A stretch of DNA of 64,000 bases from Lachnospiraceae bacterium (lineage in GTDB: Bacteria; Bacillota; Clostridia; Lachnospirales; Lachnospiraceae). A program made the position numbers and the translations under genes. Position 1 is the first letter of the stretch. Every line of letters starts with the position of its first letter. This document shows, piece after piece, positions 34,994-44,015 of the stretch. Under the pieces are notes generated by a model. That model ran no database searches and had not been told where the DNA came from. It worked only from the letters and a program-made list of their open reading frames with translations. The DNA lies in the NCBI GenBank assembly GCA_024403615.1, contig JAKSRM010000003.1, forward strand, positions 62,001 to 126,000, written 5' to 3'.

Positions 34994-35518
34994 CTATAAC
35001 ACATATTGAAACGTCTGAAACCAAGGAAGTCCGTACTCCGCAAGCCCTTCATCAATCGTTCCCGTATATTGAAATCCATGTCGCTGATAAAGACGGATGG
35101 CTGGCTCATTTCGCTCCACCACATCCAACCGAACGGCTTTCATTCCATCTTTTTTCGCTTCTTCCAGAATGAAATCCATCATCTGGTCGCTGACTTTATT
35201 TCCAAAATAATCACATCTTACCGCAAAAGTATATACCACATAAATCTCATCATAGGTGAAATCGTTTCCCCAATCTGCGGTTTCATACCCAGGCTCCGGG
35301 CGATGCTTCAGCATAAAAGTTCCGACAACCGTTTCTTCCGGATCATCGACTGCCACGTATAAAGCTCCCATGTTCAGACCTTCTTCTGCATCCGCTCTTA
35401 CGGGATATTCCGAATTCCAGCCCGGATAGTTTTCATGGCTTTCCAAAAATGCCACTACGTTTTTATATAAGCTTTCTATTCCGTCTAAATCTTTTTCTGT
35501 CGCTTTCCGTACAATCAT
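34994..35518 (-). CDS. GNAT family N-acetyltransferase
   Basis: The ATG at 35518 has AGGAG six bases upstream and gives a 174-residue protein starting MIVRKATEKDLDGIESLY, the usual GNAT opening; an upstream extension to 35569 is not needed. The core contains VYTFAVRCDYFGNKVSDQMMDF in the acetyl-CoA loop position, but without the usual R/Q-x-x-G-x-G, and the C-terminal NEPAIRLYQRHGFQYTG motif is clear. The acceptor is unknown. Confidence 0.8.
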   Translation of the reverse strand: MIVRKATEKDLDGIESLYKNVVAFLESHENYPGWNSEYPVRADAEEGLNMGALYVAVDDPEETVVGTFMLKHRPEPGYETADWGNDFTYDEIYVVYTFAVRCDYFGNKVSDQMMDFILEEAKKDGMKAVRLDVVERNEPAIRLYQRHGFQYTGTIDEGLAEYGLPWFQTFQYVL

Positions 35519-35576
35519 GCCCTTCTCCTGATTCAAGCCCTTATTTTGCGAAACGTTAGGGACTGTCAAACTTTTG

Positions 35577-35585
35577 TGCTATAAT
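35577..35585 (+). promoter_or_regulatory. Extended -10 promoter of the amidohydrolase gene
   Basis: TGCTATAAT at 35577-35585, 32 bases before the ATG at 35617. No convincing -35. Confidence 0.6.
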
Positions 35586-35616
35586 ATAACGCAAATAAAT
35601 AGGTAGGTCAAAATAA

Positions 35617-36486
35617 ATGATAACAGCAGAACTTCACGCCCATGTGTTCATGGACGGGATTGATTATAAAAAAAGCGTTGAGCGCCACAAAACAGCCGTA
35701 GACAAGGAATCAGTCAAAGGCGTTTTTCAGGCATATAAGGACCGTGGTATTACTTGCGTCCGGGAAGGCGGCGACCATTACGGTGCCAGTCTTTATGCAA
35801 AAACCATTGCGGCAGATTACGGCATCACCTATTTAAGCCCATGCTTTGCCCTTTACAAAGAAGGCAACTATGGAAAGGTGGCAGGCCTTTCTTATGCGGA
35901 CTTTACCGAATTTCAGGAACGAGTTGCCAAGGCAAAAGAATTAGGCGCGGATTTCATTAAAATCATGGTTTCCGGCATTTTAGATTTTGATAAATATGGT
36001 GTGGTTTCCGAGACGGATTACACTACGGAATACATTACCGAACTGGTCCATGTTGCCCACGAAGAAGGCTTTGCAGTGATGGCCCATGCCAGCGGAACCG
36101 AACGAGTTCGCCAGGCGGCAGAAGCCGGCGTAGATTCTATTGAGCATGGCTACTATATGGACAGTGAAACTATGGACATCTTAAAAGATAAAAACATTCT
36201 CTGGGTTCCGACAGCCGCTACCAGTGCCAATTTAAGAGGAACCGGCCGGTTTAACGAAACGGAAGTTGAAAGAATTGCCGAACGGCATCTTTCCGCTATC
36301 GCTGAGGCGTACGAAAAGGGCGTTTTTATTGGTTGTGGAAGTGATGCAGGCGCTTATGCAGTTCTTCACGGAAAAGGCACCATAGACGAATATGAGCTGT
36401 TAAAAAGCATCATGGGAGACTCGGCTGACGAGAAACTAGCAGAAGCAGAGGAATTTGTGAAACAGAAGTTCCGAAAAGAGAGATAA
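35617..36486 (+). CDS. Amidohydrolase-family protein, imidazolonepropionase-like
   Basis: 289 residues, shorter than most members (about 400) because the N-terminal beta-sandwich is absent: the protein starts directly at the first metal motif, ELHAHVFMDG. Later ligands are visible: FIKIMVSG (the Lys position), VMAHASG, SIEHGYYM and GCGSDAGAY. Thus a TIM-barrel metal-dependent hydrolase of small cyclic amides or esters is likely, but the substrate is not predictable. Monocistronic with terminator. Confidence 0.8.
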   Translation: MITAELHAHVFMDGIDYKKSVERHKTAVDKESVKGVFQAYKDRGITCVREGGDHYGASLYAKTIAADYGITYLSPCFALYKEGNYGKVAGLSYADFTEFQERVAKAKELGADFIKIMVSGILDFDKYGVVSETDYTTEYITELVHVAHEEGFAVMAHASGTERVRQAAEAGVDSIEHGYYMDSETMDILKDKNILWVPTAATSANLRGTGRFNETEVERIAERHLSAIAEAYEKGVFIGCGSDAGAYAVLHGKGTIDEYELLKSIMGDSADEKLAEAEEFVKQKFRKER

Positions 36487-36488
36487 AA

Positions 36489-36521
36489 CAAAAGCGGTCG
36501 TTTAAAACGGCCGCTTTTTTC
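36489..36521. terminator. Terminator between amidohydrolase and flavoprotein genes
   Basis: Stem AAAGCGGTCGT/ACGGCCGCTTT (one G-T pair) with a 5-base loop and T run; A-rich on the other side, so probably bidirectional. Confidence 0.88.
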
Positions 36522-36540
36522 TACATAAATTATCAATCAT

Positions 36541-37176
36541 TTACAGTTCTTCGCCTAACGCAAAAGCTTTCTTCAGATAATCACCGAAAGTCTCGTCATG
36601 GCGTTTCTTTTTCGCTTCTGGGTCGAAGTTGGTCCAGTCATACTTGCTGTAATCATCAACCTGAAGGGTATCTCCACAAGTCAGAACTTTTGTCGGTCCT
36701 ACGATAGCGCTTAAAGTTCTTCTATAGCCTTCCAATAATTCCGTATAGCCTCTTTCGCCGTACATTTCTTCCGGGCAGTTGCTGGTCATAATCAGAACCG
36801 TTGGAATGAAATGCTCGTTGCAATTAGATTTTTCTTTGTTATAGGTCAGATACTGGAAAATCAGTCTTTCATAAAGAGCGCGGAATCCGGCTGTCAGGTT
36901 TCCAATATAGTTCGGAGAACCGATAATCAGTCCGTCAGCGGTTCTGATTTTTTCCAGAACTTCGAAGAGACCATCGTGACAAGCGCATTTTCCAAAAGAA
37001 GCTTCCATCTTACATCCGAAGCAGGAAATGCAACCAGTAAATTTGTCCAGCTTGTAGAGGTCAATGTACTCAACTTCTGCGCCTTTGCTTTCAGCGCCTT
37101 TTCCAACTTCCTTTACCAGTTGTGCGGTATTCCAGTTGGTACGTGGTCCTGCATTAATCGCAATTATTTTTTTCAT
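36541..37176 (-). CDS. Flavodoxin-fold NAD(P)H/iron-sulfur flavoprotein-like reductase
   Basis: 211 residues. The phosphate loop GPRTNWNTAQLVKEV (about 9-23) and the IIGSPNYIGNLTAGFRALYERL region (about 88-110) define the FMN-binding flavodoxin-like fold of NADPH-dependent FMN reductases. The stretch CISCFGCKMEASFGKCACHD (about 49-68) has several cysteines in the position used by iron-sulfur flavoproteins. It is probably a cytoplasmic electron-transfer reductase; the partner is unknown. Confidence 0.82.
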   Translation of the reverse strand: MKKIIAINAGPRTNWNTAQLVKEVGKGAESKGAEVEYIDLYKLDKFTGCISCFGCKMEASFGKCACHDGLFEVLEKIRTADGLIIGSPNYIGNLTAGFRALYERLIFQYLTYNKEKSNCNEHFIPTVLIMTSNCPEEMYGERGYTELLEGYRRTLSAIVGPTKVLTCGDTLQVDDYSKYDWTNFDPEAKKKRHDETFGDYLKKAFALGEEL

Positions 37177-37237
37177 AGTTTTCCATCCTTTCTTTCATTC
37201 CCTGGGAGCAAAAACTTTGATGTCTGTATTTTTTATT

Positions 37238-38419
37238 TCACTGTTCAATTGTAAACGAATGAAAGAAGTTTTGAATTTCCTCTAAGCTTGCCTTTAAGGT
37301 TCCCTGAGCAAATCCGTTTCGTCCGCCACCTCGGCCGTTTAAGGCTCCGTTCATTTCCTTTACAAAAGCAGAAATATCGTTGCCTTTGCTAATTAATGCA
37401 AACCGATAAGAATTTTCTTCGCCACCAGCAGGCGTCAGAGCTGCGGTAATTCCGCCACAGCAATCGGAAATCATATCTGCCAGACGTCTTCCCTGGTCTG
37501 CATTCATCCAATCGCTGATAATCAGAATATTTTCTTTTCCCTGCAGGGAATCTGCCCACATACGGAACAGACGGTCTTCAATAGCTGTATTTTCTGCTTT
37601 CAACTGAACATAATCTGCTATCTGCTTCTCCACCATCTGCGGAGTCTTGTCTTCTTTCGTACTTAACAGAACCGCTACGTCCTTATTTGCCCGATGGTTC
37701 ATGGAAAGGAAATCCAAGGCTCTCTTTCCGCAGAATAATTCCAGACGGGTTCCTTCGTGGAAGTTATGCGCAGAAGTGATTTTTACCAGACCAACTTCTC
37801 CGCTGCGGGAAACATGAGTTCCACAACATGCGCAGGTGTCCGCGCCCGGAAAACTGGTGATACGAACCGCGCCGGACAGTTCTTTTTTGCTTCGATAATC
37901 AATCTCTTTTAATTCTTCTGCCGTCGGCCAAAGCTCCACAAATTCATGATTTTCCCAGATGTATTTATTAGCTGCAGTTTCGATTTCCATGGCCTGCTCA
38001 TAAGAGATCCGCACGTTATAATCGATGGTGACTACGTCATCGCCCATATGGAAGCCTACGTTATCGCAGTGAAACGCTTTGCAGATCAACCCGCTGACAA
38101 TATGCTCACCGGAATGCTGCTGCATATGATCGAAACGGCGGTCCCAATCGATACTGCCATGTACTTTCGTTCCAACTTCTACGGATTCGGACAAAGTATG
38201 CCAAATGGTTTCTTCCTTCTCATGGACATCCAGTACATCGATTTTCCGTCCGTCTTCCAGTATCAAAAGGCCGTAGTCTGCGTCCTGTCCGCCGCCTTCT
38301 GGATAAAAGGCGGTCTGGTCAAACGCCGCCAGAAACGTTCCGTTCTTTTCGGAGGTTTCCGTAACGACTGCATCAAATTCCTTCATGTAAACATCTTTAT
38401 AAAATAATTTTTCAGTCAT
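37238..38419 (-). CDS. Alanyl-tRNA editing protein, AlaX-L type
   Basis: 393 residues. The N-terminal part matches the AlaRS editing domain: TAFYPEGGGQDADYG (about 30-44), the zinc motif HSGEH at about 95-99 and C-x-x-C-G-T-H at about 197-202. The C-terminal DHHA1-like domain ends with the Gly-rich GGRGGGRNGFAQG. Such proteins deacylate mischarged Ser- or Gly-tRNA(Ala) in trans. Full length and all metal ligands are present. Confidence 0.92.
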   Translation of the reverse strand: MTEKLFYKDVYMKEFDAVVTETSEKNGTFLAAFDQTAFYPEGGGQDADYGLLILEDGRKIDVLDVHEKEETIWHTLSESVEVGTKVHGSIDWDRRFDHMQQHSGEHIVSGLICKAFHCDNVGFHMGDDVVTIDYNVRISYEQAMEIETAANKYIWENHEFVELWPTAEELKEIDYRSKKELSGAVRITSFPGADTCACCGTHVSRSGEVGLVKITSAHNFHEGTRLELFCGKRALDFLSMNHRANKDVAVLLSTKEDKTPQMVEKQIADYVQLKAENTAIEDRLFRMWADSLQGKENILIISDWMNADQGRRLADMISDCCGGITAALTPAGGEENSYRFALISKGNDISAFVKEMNGALNGRGGGRNGFAQGTLKASLEEIQNFFHSFTIEQ

Positions 38420-38497
38420 ATTTTCTCCCTAAATTTATTTGAATATTCTTGAAATTTCTTTCTTAAAAAGCACTCTTTTCGCTCTATCAATCTCTTT

Positions 38498-39184
38498 TTA
38501 TCCGACAATCCAATGAATTCCCTTCGTCAGCCGCTCGCCGGAATCTGCGAAATGTCCGCCGTTATTCCATTCCAAAATTACGTCACTGACCTTCGGGTCT
38601 GCCTTCAGAATCTCTTCCTGAGCTCTGGTCCGGTCGCCTACCAAGGCCATAGTTTTATTTCTCGTCTTTTCTTCTTTTGTGCCGAGACTTAAGTAAATTT
38701 TACAAGTCTTCTTTACAGAATGGCTTGCAACATATTCTTCCCACTTTGGAAACCAAAGAGAACCGGAACCACAAATGATTCCGTCAAAGGCGTCGGATTC
38801 ATAAGCTGCCCATAAAGCAAACAATCCAGCTAACGAATATCCTGCAAGAATCAGCTGCCGTTCTCCAAACTTCTCCTTCAGATAGGGAATATAGACTTTT
38901 TCCAGCCAGTTTAACGTTGCCTTTCCTTCTCCGGCAAAAACGCCATCCCCGTAAGCCGCCGGCGCTTCCCAAGGGGAAAAGTCCTTATTCCAGTCTTCTA
39001 CCTGAAAAGCTGCCAGAACAAACTCCTTCTTCGGGCAGATGCGCTTTATGCTTTCTATCATATGCTCCACTTCATCTCCCTGATGCGGAAACATTCCCCA
39101 CAGAATAATCGGCCCTCCTTCGCCTCTTTGAACAATATGACAAATTCTATTATCGATTGTAATTGAATATTTCTCTTGTTTCAT
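38498..39184 (-). CDS. Alpha/beta-hydrolase esterase
   Basis: 228 residues. Nucleophile elbow GYSLAG at about 110-115; Asp and His candidates near VGDRTRAQEE and NNGGHFADSG complete a plausible triad. It resembles the putative esterase (esterase D/enterochelin esterase-like) group, cytoplasmic since no signal peptide is present. The TATAAT at 39199-39194 lies only about 10 bases before the ATG and no ribosome site is visible, so the mRNA may be leaderless. Upstream lies repeat array 2. Confidence 0.75.
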   Translation of the reverse strand: MKQEKYSITIDNRICHIVQRGEGGPIILWGMFPHQGDEVEHMIESIKRICPKKEFVLAAFQVEDWNKDFSPWEAPAAYGDGVFAGEGKATLNWLEKVYIPYLKEKFGERQLILAGYSLAGLFALWAAYESDAFDGIICGSGSLWFPKWEEYVASHSVKKTCKIYLSLGTKEEKTRNKTMALVGDRTRAQEEILKADPKVSDVILEWNNGGHFADSGERLTKGIHWIVG

Positions 39185-39193
39185 ATCATTTTT

Positions 39194-39199
39194 ATTATA
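39194..39199 (-). promoter_or_regulatory. -10 box very close to the start codon (possible leaderless mRNA)
   Basis: TATAAT on the minus strand at 39199-39194, with the ATG at 39184. Transcription would begin at about the start codon. The -35 region is weak. Confidence 0.45.
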
Positions 39200-39276
39200 T
39201 CTTGTGGACTTTAACCTGCATAGACCTTTTCTATGTCCATGGAATAATATGAAATCTCATCCCTTTGTGTCTGTTT

Positions 39277-39561
39277 TTCAAAATAGTTGAGATATGTACT
39301 ATTGTTTTTCAGCCTATCTGCAAAATAATTGAGATATGTACCGTCTCATTTTGTCTGTTTTGCAATATAGTTGAGATATGTACAATTCCAATCCTGTTTT
39401 CCTGCGAAAACATCGAGATATGTACAATAAACACTCTAATTATTATCTAAAATAGGTACATATCTCGACATTTTCGCTATTACACTTTTCTGAGCCGTAC
39501 ATATCTCAACTTTTTCGTCTTGACGTCTTATTGAGACCGTACATATCTCTACTTTTTATGC
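39277..39561. repeat. Palindromic repeat array 2
   Basis: Seven 24-nt units. Forward: 39277-39300, 39319-39342, 39361-39384, 39403-39426 (period exactly 42). Reverse: 39455-39478, 39496-39519, 39538-39561 (41, 42). The forward unit is TGCAAAATA, two or three variable bases, then TTGAGATATGTAC; unit 4 and reverse unit 5 share the variant TCGAGATATGTAC/GTACATATCTCGA, a covariation between partners across the centre. The 28-base centre is AT-rich. It lies between the start of the esterase gene and the terminator of a carboxylesterase gene. The 42-base period equals 14 codons, so spurious frames give repeated peptides (IVEICT). No gene is supported in 39185-39641. Confidence 0.93.
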
Positions 39562-39580
39562 AACCTCAGCTTTCAAACAC

Positions 39581-39611
39581 AAAAGGAGCAGCCCTTAGGG
39601 CTGCTCCTTAC
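39581..39611 (-). terminator. Terminator of the carboxylesterase pair
   Basis: Perfect 12-bp stem AAGGAGCAGCCC/GGGCTGCTCCTT with a 3-base loop; T-rich on the minus-strand side. Confidence 0.9.
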
Positions 39612-39641
39612 TTTATTCTATCGAAAATAAAGCCTCGTAAA

Positions 39642-41159
39642 TTATAAACCGTATGTCTCAAGATTCTTCTTTACTAAGAATTCGCTCTTCTCAGTAAATG
39701 GACCGCTTTCGGAATACATTTCATCTTTGAAGTACATTACGCACTGGTCTTCTGCGGTAAGAGGTCTCCACTCAGGCATTGGTGTGCCGTCAGCGTCTAA
39801 GCCGTTTGGATCACCAGTCTTAGCAAAGTTAGCCCAGCAGTTGCACATCTTACGTGAAAGATCGTAGTGATGTCCATCGAAAGGTCTCCAGCATTTCTGC
39901 AGAGATTCAAACTCGAACCAAAGGTCAGATGAATGGAATGCGCCTGCATCGTCGCCAGGGATGGTTGGTCCAAATACATAGTAGTAGGCTTTTCTTCCAT
40001 GTTTTGCATACATTCTGCCAGCCTGTTTTGCTGCCAGTTCGAAACCGCAAACTGCGAGAGCTTTTCTTAAAGCTTCAGGATCATCACTTCCAGCCTCTCT
40101 CTTGCAGATTTCCATATATTCATCAGCGTCATCGCCGAAGTTTTCTTTAACCCAAGCTTCCATGTCTTCGCCAGGTTTTGTCATGAATTCAGCATCGGTG
40201 TTTCCATACATGAAGTCGATGTCGATAATGTCGTCATCAATAATGCTCATGTCCGTCTGTTTAAAGATATATTTTCCATCACGAACTGCTGCCATGGTCA
40301 GACCGCTCTCTAAGAATTTCTCTTCGATGTATTTAGGGTCTAACTTACGGGCTTCATCGATAGATTTGCATCCTAAGATGTCTTCGATAAAGTGACGGCC
40401 TCTCTCTTCAGCAACGTCATACTCTGTAGCCATTGGAATCCATGTTTTTGGTTTTGAGATTCCTAAGCCACCAGCTGACTGTGCGATTGCTCTCTGGAAC
40501 AGTCCCTGGTTTGCAGGATTTGTGATGTGGAAGTAAGTGCTGCCACCGCCTGCGGACTGACCGAAGATAGTAATCTTTTCAGGGTCGCCACCGAAGTTAG
40601 CGATGTTTCTCTTAACCCATTCAATAGCGAATCTCTGATCCAATAAACCGAAGTTTGTAGGAGCGTCAGGATTTTCTTTTGTAAGATCCGGATGGCATAA
40701 GAATCCGAATACATTCAGACGATAAGCGATGGATACTAAGATAACGCCACGTCTGCAGAAGCTTTCTCCGTCGAATTCCATCTCATATGAATAGCCTTCT
40801 CTCATGCCGCCACCGAAAATCCAAATCATAACTGGAAGTTTTTCGTCTGCAGATTTTGCAGGGGTATAAATATTTAATGCAAGGCTTCCGTCTTCGCTCA
40901 TAGGAACTTCTGGATCAACGTGCCATTCTTTTGAATAAAAAGCATCTGGATTTTCTCCAGGAACTTTCTGCATGGTAATCGGTGCGAATTCGTTGCATAC
41001 GCGGATTCCTTCCCATGGTTCTGGAGCTACCGGTGGTTTCCACATTCTTTCACCAATTGCAGAAGCTGCAAAAGGAATGCCTTTAAAAATTGTATTACGA
41101 GCATCTGCGCCAGGAGTTCCCTGAACCATGCCGTACTCAGTTTTAGCTACTCTTAACAT
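39642..41159 (-). CDS. Type B carboxylesterase, copy 1
   Basis: 505 residues, the usual length of bacterial type B carboxylesterases (PnbA-like). The oxyanion-hole region is MIWIFGGGMREG (about 108-119), the nucleophile elbow FGQSAGGGS has Ser at about 202, and the catalytic His is expected in GAFHSSDLWFEF. There is no signal peptide, so hydrolysis of small esters is likely cytoplasmic. It follows the related gene at 41172 by 12 bases in one operon; the two proteins are alike through their length, indicating duplication. Confidence 0.88.
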   Translation of the reverse strand: MLRVAKTEYGMVQGTPGADARNTIFKGIPFAASAIGERMWKPPVAPEPWEGIRVCNEFAPITMQKVPGENPDAFYSKEWHVDPEVPMSEDGSLALNIYTPAKSADEKLPVMIWIFGGGMREGYSYEMEFDGESFCRRGVILVSIAYRLNVFGFLCHPDLTKENPDAPTNFGLLDQRFAIEWVKRNIANFGGDPEKITIFGQSAGGGSTYFHITNPANQGLFQRAIAQSAGGLGISKPKTWIPMATEYDVAEERGRHFIEDILGCKSIDEARKLDPKYIEEKFLESGLTMAAVRDGKYIFKQTDMSIIDDDIIDIDFMYGNTDAEFMTKPGEDMEAWVKENFGDDADEYMEICKREAGSDDPEALRKALAVCGFELAAKQAGRMYAKHGRKAYYYVFGPTIPGDDAGAFHSSDLWFEFESLQKCWRPFDGHHYDLSRKMCNCWANFAKTGDPNGLDADGTPMPEWRPLTAEDQCVMYFKDEMYSESGPFTEKSEFLVKKNLETYGL

Positions 41160-41171
41160 AATTTCCTCCCA

Positions 41172-42695
41172 TTAGCTGTTTGCTAAAATGTTATCTAATT
41201 CTGCTTCTAATACTTTTGTATGTGGGCCTTCATCTACTTCGATCTGATCATAGAAGTGGATGGTTGCAGGTTTTTCTTCGGTATAAGCAGCCCATGTAGG
41301 CATTGCGGTTCCGTCTGCATCTGGTCCGTTTGGATCGCCATTCTTGAAGAAGTTGCACCAGTAATTGCACATCTGACGAGCTAAATCATAATGCTTGCCG
41401 GTGAAAGGTCTCCAGCATTTTGCCAGACTCTCAAAGAAGAACCAAAGGTCAGAAGAATGGAAAGCGCCTTCATTATCGCCAGGCATTTCCGGGCCGAATT
41501 CATACGCCCATCTCTTGGATGTATTCTTGCCAGATTTCTCATCACCTCTTAAGAAGCTTCTGCTGCCTAATTCTGGTCCCATACGGTTCAGCATCTTCTT
41601 GATTGCGTCAACATCATCTAATTTCTCAACTTCTGCTGCGATAACCTGCGCATATTCCGGATTGAAATACTTGTTGATTTCTGCAAGAATCTCTTCCTTG
41701 GTTTCGCCCTTCGGTCCGTCTACAGATTCGCCGTTGGTCCAACCTACGATCATAGGAACATCGAGACGGTCGCCGTGACGTAAGCCTAATTTATTATCGC
41801 CAAACTGGAATTTGTCATCCCATACCGTTGCGAACATTCCGCCTCTGAATTCAGCGGTTTTATCTCTTAAGTAGAATGCATCTAAAGCTCTTGCTTCTTC
41901 CAAAGTTTGAACGCCTAAGAAATCGAAAAATGCTTTACCAACTTCCTCTGCCTGAGCTAAGGTCTTTGTGAAAGTACCAGCAATTCCGAAACCGGTTCCT
42001 ACGATACCGCTCATGATGATTGCTTTATGGAAAAGTCCTTCGTTAGCTTTGCAGTAAAGCTGTGCAGAAACGCTCATGCCGCCAGCACTCTGGCCGCCGA
42101 TAGAAACGTTGGTTGGGTCTCCGCCGAAGGCTGCGATATTTCTCTGAACCCATTTCAAAGAATATTGCTGATCTAAGAAACCGAAGTTTGCAGGAGCATC
42201 TGGATTTTCTGCTGTGATTTCCGGATGTGCTAAGAAGCCGAAGGAATTCAGACGATAGTTAACAGATACGACTACGATTCCTCTTCTTGCGATTCTTTCT
42301 CCATCAAATTCCATCTCTGGAGGATAGCCTTCCTGAAGTCCGCCACCGAAGAACCATACGAATACAGGGAACTTCTCATCGCCTGTTTTTGCAGGAGTCC
42401 ATACGTTTAAGTACAGACAGTCTTCGCTCATAACGATTTCTGGATCTACATGCCATTCTTTTGTATATACATTATCTGCCAGGCCAGGAGTTCTCTGCAT
42501 CGCGATAGGTCCAAACTCCTTGCAAGGAAGAACGCCTTCCCATGCATCTGCCGGCTGTGGAGCTTTCCAACGAAGCTGTCCAATTGGTGGCTTCGCATAA
42601 GGGATGCCCTTATAAGATGTGATTCTCGGATCGGAAGCCGGGATGCCTTCTACCCAGCCAGTTTCCGTCTTTGTTTTACGTAAATAAACTGACAT
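41172..42695 (-). CDS. Type B carboxylesterase, copy 2
   Basis: 507 residues, paralogous to the 39642 gene: same opening (TKTETGWVEGIPASDPR, YKGIPYAKPPIG), oxyanion region VWFFGGGLQEG, elbow GGQSAGGMS with Ser at about 202, and GAFHSSDLWFFFESL for the His. The differences are concentrated at residues 225-330, the part that usually shapes the substrate pocket, so the pair may have different ester preferences. First gene of the operon, with CCTCC complement (GGAGG) just before the ATG. Confidence 0.88.
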   Translation of the reverse strand: MSVYLRKTKTETGWVEGIPASDPRITSYKGIPYAKPPIGQLRWKAPQPADAWEGVLPCKEFGPIAMQRTPGLADNVYTKEWHVDPEIVMSEDCLYLNVWTPAKTGDEKFPVFVWFFGGGLQEGYPPEMEFDGERIARRGIVVVSVNYRLNSFGFLAHPEITAENPDAPANFGFLDQQYSLKWVQRNIAAFGGDPTNVSIGGQSAGGMSVSAQLYCKANEGLFHKAIIMSGIVGTGFGIAGTFTKTLAQAEEVGKAFFDFLGVQTLEEARALDAFYLRDKTAEFRGGMFATVWDDKFQFGDNKLGLRHGDRLDVPMIVGWTNGESVDGPKGETKEEILAEINKYFNPEYAQVIAAEVEKLDDVDAIKKMLNRMGPELGSRSFLRGDEKSGKNTSKRWAYEFGPEMPGDNEGAFHSSDLWFFFESLAKCWRPFTGKHYDLARQMCNYWCNFFKNGDPNGPDADGTAMPTWAAYTEEKPATIHFYDQIEVDEGPHTKVLEAELDNILANS

Positions 42696-42793
42696 AATAC
42701 CCTCCTTAATTTCAAAAATGAAATATCTTTATTTGGTTATATGATACCTTGAAATCTGTGAAATTTCAAATTTACTTTTCAAGATCTTGCTAT

Positions 42794-42826
42794 AAAAAAA
42801 GCCGCCCTTAGAAAAAAGGACGGCTG
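42794..42826 (-). terminator. Terminator of the YbaK gene
   Basis: Minus-strand stem AGCCGTCCTT/AAGGGCGGCT (one T-G pair), then seven T. Confidence 0.88.
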
Positions 42827-42839
42827 TAAATCAAAAGCG

Positions 42840-43319
42840 TTATTTTGTTAAATCTGCGTAGGTTACGGGAATTACTTTTCCCAGGTCATCGGGCTCGATT
42901 TCCACTTGATAACCGATTTTTCCGGCGCTGAACAGAATGGTCTCCTGCAAGATCGCAGTCTCATCTAAAAAAGTTGGAAACAGTTTTTTCATGCCAATGG
43001 GAGAGCAGCCACCATGAACATAACCCGTAAGAGGAAGCAGTTCCTTTTGGGTAATCATGGCGATGTTCTTTTCGCCACAAGCATTGGCTGCTTTCTTTAA
43101 ATCCAATTCCTCGGCCACCGGAATAATAAAAACGTAATGCTCTTTGCTTTTTCCTACGGTGACTAAGGTTTTAAATACCCGTTCTTCCTTTACACCCATA
43201 AGCTTTGCCATCTCCACACCAGACAAAGCTTCCTTCAAATCAAAGGCATAATGTTTGTACTCTACTTTATTTTGATCCAACAGTCGCATAACGTTGGTTT
43301 TCTCTTCACTGGTCTTCAT
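42840..43319 (-). CDS. ybaK: YbaK/EbsC family aminoacyl-tRNA deacylase (Cys-tRNA(Pro) type)
   Basis: The ATG at 43319 has AAGGAG six bases upstream and gives 159 residues, the family's usual size. A frame from 43364 would add 15 residues, but its ATG sits almost on a TATAAC -10-like box. Family markers: VFKTLVTVGKSKEHYVFIIP with the conserved Lys, and GYVHGGCSPIGMKKLFPTFLD. These enzymes hydrolyse cysteine mischarged onto tRNA(Pro). The gene is monocistronic. Confidence 0.9.
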   Translation of the reverse strand: MKTSEEKTNVMRLLDQNKVEYKHYAFDLKEALSGVEMAKLMGVKEERVFKTLVTVGKSKEHYVFIIPVAEELDLKKAANACGEKNIAMITQKELLPLTGYVHGGCSPIGMKKLFPTFLDETAILQETILFSAGKIGYQVEIEPDDLGKVIPVTYADLTK

Positions 43320-43450
43320 ATCGGACTCCTTCGCAGCAGACATTTTCCCTTCTGCCTCTTTCATGTTATAATACTATATCACAGCAATGGGCATCTGTGA
43401 TAAAATAAGACTCTACTATTTTACCGATATTAATATTTTTGGAGAATACT

Positions 43451-43969
43451 ATGATTAGAAAAGCTGAATTAAAAGACATTGATGGTTTAAATAATCTTTT
43501 ATATCAGGTCCATAGAGTTCACGCTGAGGGCAGACCGGACTATTTCGTACTTGGACAGAAAAAATATACCGACGAAGGCCTGGCTCAGCTGATTCAGGAA
43601 GGCCTCGATGGCTGTGAAAGCCGAAAAGCTGCGGGATACAAAGAAACCGCTGAGAATCCAATTTATGTTTATGTGGATGAAAACGGAATGATTGCGGGCC
43701 ATGCTTTCTGTATGTTTGAAATTAACGAAGGAAACCACTCCGTATATCCTAGAAAGAACCTGTATATCGATGATATCTGTGTAGACAGCGACCATCGTCG
43801 TCAGGGCATCGGAGAGGCTCTGTATGAATATGTTCTTCAGGTCGCCAAGGAAAATGAATGCGACAGCATCACCTTGAATGTCTGGGAACTGAATCCAGGC
43901 GCAAAAGCTTTTTATGAAAAATGCGGCCTGAAGCCACTGAAAACCGTAATGGAACAAACATTATCGTGA
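43451..43969 (+). CDS. GNAT family N-acetyltransferase
   Basis: The ATG at 43451 (MIRKAELKDIDGLNNLLY) has GGAG six bases upstream; a TTG at 43439 would place the start on the ribosome site itself. 172 residues. The acetyl-CoA loop VDSDHRRQGIGEALYEYV lies at about 113-130, and LNPGAKAFYEKCGLKPL is at the C-terminus. A typical RimI-like protein or metabolite acetyltransferase; substrate unknown. Confidence 0.85.
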   Translation: MIRKAELKDIDGLNNLLYQVHRVHAEGRPDYFVLGQKKYTDEGLAQLIQEGLDGCESRKAAGYKETAENPIYVYVDENGMIAGHAFCMFEINEGNHSVYPRKNLYIDDICVDSDHRRQGIGEALYEYVLQVAKENECDSITLNVWELNPGAKAFYEKCGLKPLKTVMEQTLS

Positions 43970-44015
43970 CAAGAAGACGGCGTTTTGTCACGTTTAGAAA
44001 GGAGTAATTATAGAA

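Noticed and set aside
39265-39450. Repeat-peptide gene (IVEICT repeats), and similarly 54422-54664 on the minus strand (KKLRYVR repeats)
   Set aside because: The 42-base period is 14 codons, so any open frame through an array yields a repeating peptide. No ribosome site is present, and the frames use the palindromic units in arbitrary frames.
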